Positions 1-7,840 of a stretch of DNA of 64,000 nucleotides are shown here, piece by piece. The notes beneath the pieces are model-generated. The model did not search any database. It saw only the letters and a program-made list of their open reading frames with translations, and was not told the origin of the DNA. Source of the DNA: PUPG01 sp964463915. Lineage in GTDB: Bacteria > Bacteroidota > Bacteroidia > Bacteroidales > UBA7960. The DNA is taken from the NCBI GenBank assembly GCA_964463915.1, contig CAYXEH010000001.1, positions 71,408 through 135,407 on the forward strand, given 5' to 3'. A program made the translations under genes and the position numbers. Position 1 is the first letter of the stretch. Every line of letters starts with the position of its first letter.

Positions 1-630
1 TTCCGGCACGAAAAAGCCCCGGGCCAGAAAAGGTGTAAGTTCAGTGATCATGGCTGTCCCCATCAAAAGTATGAGAGACAGCCCCATAATCAGTCGCTGA
101 AGTTTTTCTTTGTTGGAAAAAGAAGGTCGTGCATATTTCCCCATGGAATACAATAAGCAAAGACAGACAAAGGCACTGCCTGCAAAGTACAATGCGGAAA
201 TATGAAACCACCAGGCATACCCGACAGGGTTGAAATACCACAGACTGTCCTCGCCACGGTAAAACTGTTTCAAAGAAGAGGCTTCCCACAGGTAGGTCAC
301 AATGAGGCCTGCAGCCAGCGGAAGCATCCCAGAAAAAACGAATTTCCTCCACCACCCGGACTGGTTCTGGGTAAAATACATAAAAAACCAAACCAACAGT
401 ATAGGAAACATGTACCGGCCAATCACAGCCAGTCGATCGAGCAGGTACACCATACCTGATTGATCGAAAAAGCTGAAGAGCAGATAGCAAAGGCTCATCC
501 AGGCCAGGGAGAGAGAAAGAAACACAAAAGACCGATGCACGTTATCGGAAGGCATGGCCTTCCAAACGTATATGGCCGCTTGAAGATAAAGCAGCAATGC
601 CACAAAAGAAAAAAAAGCATATAATGTCAT
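1..630 (-). CDS. 7TM sensor, N-terminal part of a probable histidine kinase (truncated by window edge)
   Basis: An open frame of 210 codons starts at the ATG at 630-628 and runs off the window edge without a stop. An in-frame TAG lies four codons upstream, so this ATG is the first available start. The translation is almost entirely hydrophobic helices with short polar loops: about residues 1-22, 33-57, 64-85, 94-113, 140-165 and 178-200. An Arg-Leu-x-x-Ile-Gly turn leads into helix 3. This pattern matches the N-terminal 7TM region found on many histidine kinases and some diguanylate cyclases. The catalytic part would lie beyond position 1 and is not visible, so the kinase assignment is inference. 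It follows trxB on the same strand with a 53-bp gap and may be cotranscribed with it. Confidence 0.6.
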   Translation of the reverse strand, partial: MTLYAFFSFVALLLYLQAAIYVWKAMPSDNVHRSFVFLSLSLAWMSLCYLLFSFFDQSGMVYLLDRLAVIGRYMFPILLVWFFMYFTQNQSGWWRKFVFSGMLPLAAGLIVTYLWEASSLKQFYRGEDSLWYFNPVGYAWWFHISALYFAGSAFVCLCLLYSMGKYARPSFSNKEKLQRLIMGLSLILLMGTAMITELTPFLARGFFVPE

Positions 631-683
631 TGCCCCTGGCTATAATGATTAGCAAGTCGCCCGACTGGCCCACGGGCAAGACT

Positions 684-1622
684 TTATTCCTGGTCTGCAA
701 GAAATCGTTCCGCCTCGATAGCCGCCATACAGCCTGTACCTGCAGCTGTAACGGCCTGGCGATACACATGGTCCTGCACATCACCCGCAGCAAATACCCC
801 GGGAACATTGGTTCGGGTGGAATCAGGACTGGTTTTCAGGTATCCGTTTCCGTCCATTTCCAGCTGACCCTCAAATATATCGCTATTGGGTTTATGTCCG
901 ATCGCTACAAAAAAACCTTCCACATCCAGCCGTCTTGTCTCACCACTCTTAACGTCTTCAAGTAATACTCCGTTCACGGTTTGATCCCCCACAATCTCTT
1001 TGGGAACATGATTCCACATTATTTCAATATTCGGGGCTTTCATGACTCTGTGCTGCATGGCTTTGGAGGCCCTGAGTTCATCCCGCCTGTGAATCAGGTA
1101 AACCTTCTTACATAACTTCGAAAGATATGAGGCTTCCTCACAGGCGGTATCGCCCCCACCAACCACAGCCACAGTCAATCCACGGTAAAAAAAGCCATCG
1201 CAGGTAGCACAGGCCGATACACCGTGACCGTTGAATTTTTGCTCTGATTCAAGCCCCAGCCAACGGGCGGAAGCACCGGTTGCTATGATCAGGGTTTCAG
1301 CCACCACTTCCTTTTTCTGATCAATCACCACCCGGAAAGGTCTTTGGGTAAGATCAGCCGCCGTAGCCATCCCAAAACGGACATCCGAGCCAAAACGTTC
1401 TGCCTGTTTTTGAAAATCCATCATCATATCCGGACCCTTTATCCCCTCAGGGTAACCCGGAAAATTTTCCACATCCGTGGTGATGGTTAATTGCCCGCCG
1501 GGTTGCAGACCCTGATAAAGGACTGGTTGCAAGTCGGCTCTTGCCGCATAAATTGCTGCTGTATAACCCGCGGGACCGCTTCCTAAAATAAGACATTTGA
1601 TTTTTTCTGCTTGATCATCCAT
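684..1622 (-). CDS. trxB: thioredoxin reductase (NADPH)
   Basis: Thioredoxin-disulfide reductase, a cytoplasmic FAD enzyme that passes electrons from NADPH to thioredoxin. The N-terminal FAD dinucleotide fold (GSGPAGYTAA) is followed by a GGQL segment. The redox-active pair is in SACATCDGFF, the NADPH-binding fold in VVGGGDTACEEA, and the C-terminal FAD motif in GVFAAGDVQD. The length of 312 residues is normal for the family. The ATG at 1622 is preferred to an in-frame TTG nine bases upstream, because the family normally begins just before the first Rossmann strand. The gene is divergent from the serpin gene, and the sensor fragment lies directly downstream. Confidence 0.97.
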   Translation of the reverse strand: MDDQAEKIKCLILGSGPAGYTAAIYAARADLQPVLYQGLQPGGQLTITTDVENFPGYPEGIKGPDMMMDFQKQAERFGSDVRFGMATAADLTQRPFRVVIDQKKEVVAETLIIATGASARWLGLESEQKFNGHGVSACATCDGFFYRGLTVAVVGGGDTACEEASYLSKLCKKVYLIHRRDELRASKAMQHRVMKAPNIEIMWNHVPKEIVGDQTVNGVLLEDVKSGETRRLDVEGFFVAIGHKPNSDIFEGQLEMDGNGYLKTSPDSTRTNVPGVFAAGDVQDHVYRQAVTAAGTGCMAAIEAERFLADQE

Positions 1623-1667
1623 GAATGTCAATAATTTATTTATAAATATTTTGTATCTTCTTTAGAA

Positions 1668-1675
1668 CAAAAATA
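1668..1675 (-). promoter_or_regulatory. -7 promoter element for trxB
   Basis: On the minus strand this reads TATTTTTG, an exact match to the Bacteroidota -7 consensus TAnnTTTG. It lies about 45 bp upstream of the trxB start. No TTTG is seen at the proper -33 distance, so the call rests on the -7 element alone. Confidence 0.45.
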
Positions 1676-1730
1676 GGAAAATGGCAGCAAGTGTGCCTAA
1701 AAGCGTCATTTAATTTTGGCAAATTAATTG

Positions 1731-1738
1731 TAAGTTTG
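1731..1738 (+). promoter_or_regulatory. -7 promoter element for the serpin operon
   Basis: TAAGTTTG matches TAnnTTTG and lies 34 bp before the serpin ATG. A TTTG at 1715-1718 is too close (12 bp) to be a standard -33 element. With the trxB element it makes the 150-bp intergenic stretch a divergent promoter region. Confidence 0.45.
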
Positions 1739-1772
1739 TACGAATCCGTATAGAATCCTATTTTTTACCGGC

Positions 1773-3029
1773 ATGCCAGGACAAAAACAAGTTATTTTTA
1801 TTCTAATGCTCATGATGATCTTCGGTAGCTGCACCCGGCATGTTCAGCCATCAACCACCGAGGATGAACGGCGTGAAATGGCCATGGCCACGATGCCCTT
1901 TCCCACAAGGAACAATCAGTTTGCTTTTAATTTACTGCACATGCTCCCCCACGGCGAAGAAGATTTTGTGGTCTCCCCTTTCAGCATTTCTGCCGCCATG
2001 GCCATGACATATGCCGGTGCCCGCGGAAAAACCAGGGAGCAAATGGCAAGGGTAATGCGATTTGAGAACAAAGACGCGGGGTTTCATGAACAATACGGGG
2101 AATACCTGTCTGAACTGGACCAGATGACGGGAGATACTATTTCCCTGAATATTGCCAATAGTTTATGGGCACAGCAAGACTATCATTTCCGGGATTCTTT
2201 CCTTGATCTGATTGAATCTGCGTATGATTCACGCACTTTCATGGTGGATTTCATGGGTGACCGGGAGGAGATCAGGCAACATATCAACGGGCGGGTTTAT
2301 AGGCAGACCGCAGAAAACATTGACAATTTAATCGCAAGAGGGGTGCTGACAGCAGATACCCGTCTCGTGCTGGTCAATGCCATTCACTTTTTCGGCCCAT
2401 GGCTGAACGAGTTTGAGGCTGAACTGACCCGGGAGGACAGCTTCTATCCCTCACCTGGAGAGCAGTCAGAGGCGGACTTCATGAGCCAACGGGACACCCT
2501 CCCCTACTTTGAGGATGACAATATGCAGGTTTTGGAAATTCCTTACGCAGGCGGTAATTTTTCCATGATGGTGATTCTGCCTTCAGAAGGTATTGAGCTG
2601 GCCGTGCTGGAGGAATCTCTGGATGCATTGTGTTTTTTCAGGCTAACCAGGCAGGTCAGACCGACCGCAGTAGAATTGTTTCTTCCCAGATTCGAAGCCC
2701 GGTCCGGGGTTGATTTGGAAGAAACACTTGCTTCCATGGGAATGCATACCGCCTTTACGGATTATGCAGACTTTTCCGGGATGACCGGGCAAATGGACCT
2801 GAAGATTGACAAGGTGATCCACCAGGCAATGATAGAAGTAGGGGAAAAAGGAACAGAAGCAGCTGCAGCCACTGCCGTAGTGGCCATACGTAAAACAATG
2901 CCCGTGCAGGACGGGTATACCGTATTTAATGCCAACAGACCGTTTCTTTTTTTTATCAAAGACAATCAATATCAGAGCATTCTCTTTGCAGGCCGCGTAA
3001 TGAATCCGGCATTGAAGCAAGGACAATAA
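1773..3029 (+). CDS. serpin-family serine protease inhibitor, lipoprotein
   Basis: A full-length serpin of 418 residues. The N-terminal signal peptide ends in a lipobox (IFGSC, Cys20), so the protein is probably lipid-anchored in the periplasm or on the surface. The serpin core starts at about residue 40 (NQFAFNLLHM, SPFSISAAMAM). The hinge EKGTEAAAATAVV is of the inhibitory type, with small residues throughout. The serpin signature FNANRPFLFFI follows. Counting 17 positions from the hinge Glu places P1 at Lys with Arg at P2 (AIRKTM), which suggests inhibition of trypsin-like proteases; this is inference from spacing. It lies 10 bp upstream of the phosphoesterase gene, so the two are likely cotranscribed. 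Confidence 0.95.
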   Translation: MPGQKQVIFILMLMMIFGSCTRHVQPSTTEDERREMAMATMPFPTRNNQFAFNLLHMLPHGEEDFVVSPFSISAAMAMTYAGARGKTREQMARVMRFENKDAGFHEQYGEYLSELDQMTGDTISLNIANSLWAQQDYHFRDSFLDLIESAYDSRTFMVDFMGDREEIRQHINGRVYRQTAENIDNLIARGVLTADTRLVLVNAIHFFGPWLNEFEAELTREDSFYPSPGEQSEADFMSQRDTLPYFEDDNMQVLEIPYAGGNFSMMVILPSEGIELAVLEESLDALCFFRLTRQVRPTAVELFLPRFEARSGVDLEETLASMGMHTAFTDYADFSGMTGQMDLKIDKVIHQAMIEVGEKGTEAAAATAVVAIRKTMPVQDGYTVFNANRPFLFFIKDNQYQSILFAGRVMNPALKQGQ

Positions 3030-3039
3030 TATTTCCTTT

Positions 3040-4344
3040 ATGGCAGTCAAACTTCTCGCAGTATCCGACCTCCATCTCGGACGAAAATCCGCTTTTATTC
3101 CGGGTAATGCTCCCGAAGCATCCACACGCTGCAGCTGGGAGCGTATTGTCGATTATGCGGTGAACCATACTGTGGATGCATTATTACTGGCAGGTGACAT
3201 CGTAGACCAGGATAATCGTTACTACGAAGCCACGGGAATACTGCAGCAAGGATTCGACACCCTGGGTCAGGCAGGCATAGAAGTATTTGCCGTTGGAGGA
3301 AATCACGATTATGAGGTACTTCCGCAGCTCCTCCGGCATCAATCAAGTCCCCATGTGCATCTATTGGGCATAAACGGTAACTGGGAAACAAAAATCCTGT
3401 CAAAAAACGGGCAAAAGATACAATTTGCAGGATGGTCATTCCCGGCCGGCAGTGTCACAGCCAATCCCCTGTCAGGTTTTGATAAAGATAAGATCAATTC
3501 CCGGCTTTTTACCATCGGCTTGCTGCATGGTGATGCAGACATGACAGAAAGCAATTATGGACCTGTACCACTTGACGATCTGGTAAAGACAAATATTCAG
3601 GCCTGGGTCCTCGGACATGTGCACAAACCACAGATCCTTCATCAAAATAACCCGCTTATATTCTACCCCGGATCACCCCAGGCTTTAAGTGCAAAAGAAA
3701 CAGGATCCCACGGGGTCACGCAGCTAACTATCGAAAATGACGAAGAAATAACAATCCGCCATATTCCTTTATCTCCCGTCCGTTACGAACATATTGAACT
3801 TGATGTATCACATGTCAGCAACAGAGACGACCTGCGCAAAACCATCACCGGTGGGATCATGGATCATTCAGCCCACCTGGATCACGAACCCGGGCTAACG
3901 GCGTATTTGGTTTTCGACATCAGGTTGGCCGGCGAACACACTGATCCCGTCAGGATCCGGGCATGGTCAGAGGATGAAATTGAAGACTACGCCAGGGAAA
4001 CAGCAGGTGGAACGCAACTGCTGGTAAGAAAAGCGTTAAGCCATGTACGGCCGGCCGTAAAAGATCTGGCGGCCTGGGCCAGTGACCCTTCTCCTGTGGG
4101 CAAACTGGCAGAAACCATCCTTGCCATCGAGAAGGGAGAAACCAATGGCTTTATTGAGGATATGGTAACAGAGTGGAAAATTAAAGCAAGGGAATTGCAA
4201 CAGGCCAGGGTCTATGGCCCATTACACGCCTCCGAAAGGCTTGAGAATCTTACTGAAGAACAAGCCAGACAATATATCCTCAAAGAGTCCAGACAATTGC
4301 TGGGTACATTGCTGGCTGAAAAAGAACACGGCATCAATGGATAA
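3040..4344 (+). CDS. SbcD/YhaO-type metallophosphoesterase (DNA repair exonuclease family)
   Basis: A calcineurin-like phosphoesterase of the SbcD/Mre11/YhaO group, 434 residues. The metal-binding motifs appear in order: SDLHLG (Asp10, His12), GDIVDQDN (Asp53), GGNHD (88-90), LLHGD and GHVHKP. A capping region fills about residues 240-340. A charged helical C terminus follows, the part that usually contacts the partner ATPase. In this family the protein forms a two-metal nuclease working with an SMC-like ATPase, and the next gene encodes exactly that. The stop codon overlaps the start of the ATPase gene by 8 bp, which implies coupled translation. Exact substrate and role (double-strand break repair, replication, defence) cannot be read from sequence. 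Confidence 0.88.
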   Translation: MAVKLLAVSDLHLGRKSAFIPGNAPEASTRCSWERIVDYAVNHTVDALLLAGDIVDQDNRYYEATGILQQGFDTLGQAGIEVFAVGGNHDYEVLPQLLRHQSSPHVHLLGINGNWETKILSKNGQKIQFAGWSFPAGSVTANPLSGFDKDKINSRLFTIGLLHGDADMTESNYGPVPLDDLVKTNIQAWVLGHVHKPQILHQNNPLIFYPGSPQALSAKETGSHGVTQLTIENDEEITIRHIPLSPVRYEHIELDVSHVSNRDDLRKTITGGIMDHSAHLDHEPGLTAYLVFDIRLAGEHTDPVRIRAWSEDEIEDYARETAGGTQLLVRKALSHVRPAVKDLAAWASDPSPVGKLAETILAIEKGETNGFIEDMVTEWKIKARELQQARVYGPLHASERLENLTEEQARQYILKESRQLLGTLLAEKEHGING

Positions 4345-7300
4345 GAAAGCCCTGATTATAAAAGATCTTTTCATCAGGAAAATGCCCGGTTTTCCATCGG
4401 GTATGGAACCCTATACTCATTTTGCCGACCAGCTCAACATCATCGCCGGGCCAAATGCCTCCGGAAAAAGTTCCACGGCAAAACTGATTCAGCAGTTAAT
4501 CTGGCAGGATCATGACGCAAATATTGAAGCCAGCGGCTCTTTAAGTATTGACAATGAACCCTGGCAAATCCACATCGACCCGATTCAGACCAAAACAGAA
4601 CGGAACGGGATCCCCCATGAACTCGCGGGTCTTCCACCACCAGAATCACGGGATCACTATCTGCTCGCATTACAAGAGCTGATCAATGCCGAAGACAAAG
4701 ACCTGGCAAAACAAATAGCAAAGGAAGCCATTGGTGGATATGACCCCGATACTGCAGCCCAAATATTGGATTATTCGGACAAGGTCAGGAACAAAAGTAG
4801 CAGGGAGTATTCAGGTTTCATCAAAGCCAGGGACCATTTCAGAAAAATTTATCAGGAGCAACAGCAGCTAAAGAAAGAGGAAGAGACGCTTGAAAGCCTC
4901 AACAAAGAAAAAGAAAAAACCCAACAGGCTGCCCGGCTGAGGGACTTTTATTCCCTCACAAAAGAATACCTCGAAACCCGTCAATCATTGGAGATCAGCA
5001 AAAAACAATTAAACCGTTTCCCTGTCCCAATGAAAAAACTCGCAGGGGATGAGTTCTCAAAGATCACAGAACTGGAAGAGGAGCTCGACCAGACGGACAG
5101 AAAAATTGAGGAGGCGAAAAAAGTCATTGAAAACAGCCGGGACATCATTGCCTCCCTGAAACTGCCTTCAGAGGGAGTTGATGAAGTAACGATTGAGACA
5201 CTTGAGCAAAAAGCTGAGGACCTTATTGACTATGAAAAAGAACTCAGAGACATCAGGCATCACCTCAGAGAAGCCGAAGTCAGGGTCCGGGCTGCAGTGA
5301 CCGCAATTGACCAAAACCTGGACACGACCTCCTGGAAAGGCCTGAACTTACAGGATGTGCAGGAAATGGATGAGTACCTTCAGACGGCCCAAAAACTATT
5401 GAGTCAAAAACAGTTCCTGGAGCATGAGATCAAAGAACTTGAGAAGGAAGTTGCTCATGATCCGTCTTACTCATCCGAAAATATTCAGTCAGGGATCAAT
5501 GCCCTGAGTAATTGGTTGCAGGAAGCGCAAAGCCATAACGGAATTTCCGTAAAATGGGCGATTATTCTGGCAGCCACAGGGATCATAACAGCCCTTTTCA
5601 CGCTATTTACCGGGATATACGGGTTGGCCGGCATTCTGTTACTTATGCTGCTTACTTTCTACGTCCTGAGTATGCGCCCGGCACAAAACAACAACACCCG
5701 GGAAACAGACTACAAGAAAACCGGTCTCCCGCTTCCGCAGAACTGGGACACTGAGGCGGTATTTGAACGTTTTGAAAGCCTGGTGGCTGACTTACAGGAA
5801 ATCAAGCACAGGGAAAGTATCATTCCCCGCCTGAAACTCCGGCAGGAAGAACTGCATGAGGTCAACCAACAAATGGGAGGCATCCTGAAAAAAGAACAGG
5901 CGTTGAGAGAAAAACTTGGAACGGTTCCCGGCATTCCCTCAGAAAACCTGAAAAGCCACAGTTCACTCTATTGGTTTTTAAGCAATATACGTGAATGGCA
6001 GGAGCACGCCACCAGGAAAAAGAAACTGGAATCGCAGGAAGAATTTTTGCAGGATCAGATGGAAAAACTGCTGGATGACCTGAACAACGGTTTCCGGAAT
6101 TTTAATATGAATGAGGTTACAGATGCCTATCAGGCCAGGGCCGGCTGCAAAATTATTGCCCGGGAAGCAGATTCAAGGCAGCGATCACTGGAAGAGATCA
6201 AAAGACAGGAGGAACGGATCCGGGAAAACGTAGAAATCCGGCAGGAAAAGAATCAAAGGTTGCACACTGTATACATGAAACTGGGGCTGAATGACGGAGA
6301 AAAAGAACAAGTCAGGCAGCTGACAGAAATGCTTGAGGCTTACAGAGAATCCGTTTCTGCCCATGATAAAGCGAACATTCTTTTTTTAAACAAGGAACAG
6401 GTTTTAAAAAACCATTCCATTTACCGGGAGCATGAAATAGAGATTGAACAACTCAGTGTGGATGAAGCTGTAGCACTCCGGAACAAATATGAAACTGACG
6501 CAGCCCGTTCCGAGGAGGTCAATAGAAGGATTACGGAGATCCGCACCCAAATCGGCCTGGCCAAACGTGGTGATGACCTGGAAAATGCATTGGCAGTCAA
6601 AGAAAAGAGCCTTGATGAGCTGGAATTGCTTTATGAAAACAACCTTAGCTCGCTCACCGGTCACCTTTTGGTTCACAAACTCAGGGAAACTACACAAACG
6701 CAGAACAAATCAAAGGTCTTCAGAGATGCGGGGAAACTGTTCAGCCGCATCACCAACGGACGCTACGAGTTGAGGATCGGAGACATCAATAAAGCCGCTT
6801 TCCTGGCCTTTGACACCAGTACGCAGAAGGGTCAGCCTTTGGATGAACTTTCAACGGGAACACGCTTACAACTGTTATTGGCGGTTCGTCTGGCTTTCAT
6901 TGAAACCCGTGAAAACCATTTGCGCCTGCCGCTGCTGGCAGATGAATTGCTTGCAAACAGTGACGATGTCAGGGCATGGTCCATTATGCAGGCACTGATT
7001 GCATTTAGCGAACTTGGAAGACAGGTGTTTTATTTCACCGCCCAGGATGATGAGGTAGCCAAATGGAGACTAAAACTACAGGACCAGGCGCCTGTTTCCT
7101 GCAAAATATTTCGCCTTCAAAACAGGCTTTATACCGGCGGACGGAAACTTGAGGACGAAGCGCTTTCGTCACTCCCGCGGTTTGAAAACAAAGAGTTGCC
7201 CTCTCCCTCAGGTCTGAATCATTATGAATACGGTAAAGCAATTAATGTTCCCGATTACAGCATCATACATGACCAACCAGCGAAACTTCACCTCTGGTAC

Positions 7301-7798
7301 CTCATCACAGATACCAAACTATTATATGAATGCCTTCGCAAAAACATCAACAGCTGGGGCCAGTTAAGCAGCTTTTTTGAACACGGAGGCCGCATGGAGG
7401 GGTTCACTGACCACTTGTTGGAAAACCTTAACAAACAAATGAAACTGCTGGGCCGTTTCCAGGAACTCTTTCGCAAAGGGCGTCCGCGACCTTTAGACAT
7501 GGAAACACTGGATCGTTCCGGCTTAATATCTTCGTCCTTCCGGGATAAAGTGTACAGAAAACTCGAGGCCAGCCACGGGAATCCTGAAGACTTACTTAAT
7601 TCCTTAAAAAACAAGGAAATACCGGGCTTCAGATCCAACAAAACAGAAGAACTGGAAACATTCCTGAAAGAAGAAGGCTACATTGATGACATGAATCCGC
7701 TTTCCATGGAGGAAATCATGATCCAACTACAGGCTTTTTGCGCTGCACTCAATATGGATTTACAGGAAGCAGAAACCTTTTTACGGAGAATTGTGTAG
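4337..7798 (+). CDS. YhaN/SbcC-type coiled-coil AAA ATPase with a novel C-terminal extension
   Basis: SMC/Rad50-like ATPase of the YhaN type, 1153 residues from the ATG at 4337. That start overlaps the phosphoesterase stop and precedes the first beta strand; an in-frame ATG at 4214 would bury 41 residues inside the upstream gene. Walker A is GPNASGKSS (38-46). Long charged coiled coils cover about 160-400 and 480-790. A hydrophobic double hairpin at about 406-450 resembles the membrane segment of Bacillus YhaN. The ABC signature LSTGTRLQL and Walker B LPLLADELL lie at about 836-872. The switch region reads YFTAQDDE, with Gln where the H-loop His is expected. After the ATPase about 250 further residues (905-1153) follow that I do not recognise; the last 100 contain a helix-hairpin-helix-like IPGFRSNKTEEL. 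Confidence 0.85.
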   Translation: MDKKALIIKDLFIRKMPGFPSGMEPYTHFADQLNIIAGPNASGKSSTAKLIQQLIWQDHDANIEASGSLSIDNEPWQIHIDPIQTKTERNGIPHELAGLPPPESRDHYLLALQELINAEDKDLAKQIAKEAIGGYDPDTAAQILDYSDKVRNKSSREYSGFIKARDHFRKIYQEQQQLKKEEETLESLNKEKEKTQQAARLRDFYSLTKEYLETRQSLEISKKQLNRFPVPMKKLAGDEFSKITELEEELDQTDRKIEEAKKVIENSRDIIASLKLPSEGVDEVTIETLEQKAEDLIDYEKELRDIRHHLREAEVRVRAAVTAIDQNLDTTSWKGLNLQDVQEMDEYLQTAQKLLSQKQFLEHEIKELEKEVAHDPSYSSENIQSGINALSNWLQEAQSHNGISVKWAIILAATGIITALFTLFTGIYGLAGILLLMLLTFYVLSMRPAQNNNTRETDYKKTGLPLPQNWDTEAVFERFESLVADLQEIKHRESIIPRLKLRQEELHEVNQQMGGILKKEQALREKLGTVPGIPSENLKSHSSLYWFLSNIREWQEHATRKKKLESQEEFLQDQMEKLLDDLNNGFRNFNMNEVTDAYQARAGCKIIAREADSRQRSLEEIKRQEERIRENVEIRQEKNQRLHTVYMKLGLNDGEKEQVRQLTEMLEAYRESVSAHDKANILFLNKEQVLKNHSIYREHEIEIEQLSVDEAVALRNKYETDAARSEEVNRRITEIRTQIGLAKRGDDLENALAVKEKSLDELELLYENNLSSLTGHLLVHKLRETTQTQNKSKVFRDAGKLFSRITNGRYELRIGDINKAAFLAFDTSTQKGQPLDELSTGTRLQLLLAVRLAFIETRENHLRLPLLADELLANSDDVRAWSIMQALIAFSELGRQVFYFTAQDDEVAKWRLKLQDQAPVSCKIFRLQNRLYTGGRKLEDEALSSLPRFENKELPSPSGLNHYEYGKAINVPDYSIIHDQPAKLHLWYLITDTKLLYECLRKNINSWGQLSSFFEHGGRMEGFTDHLLENLNKQMKLLGRFQELFRKGRPRPLDMETLDRSGLISSSFRDKVYRKLEASHGNPEDLLNSLKNKEIPGFRSNKTEELETFLKEEGYIDDMNPLSMEEIMIQLQAFCAALNMDLQEAETFLRRIV

Positions 7799-7840
7799 AT
7801 CAGCCCGTATAATCATTCTTTGACAGGCAATTCTTTATAC

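Noticed and set aside
4214..4336. Longer start for the YhaN-like gene
   Set aside because: It would overlap the phosphoesterase gene by 131 bp and add 41 residues of unstructured shadow sequence; the ATG at 4337 starts at the family's first strand.
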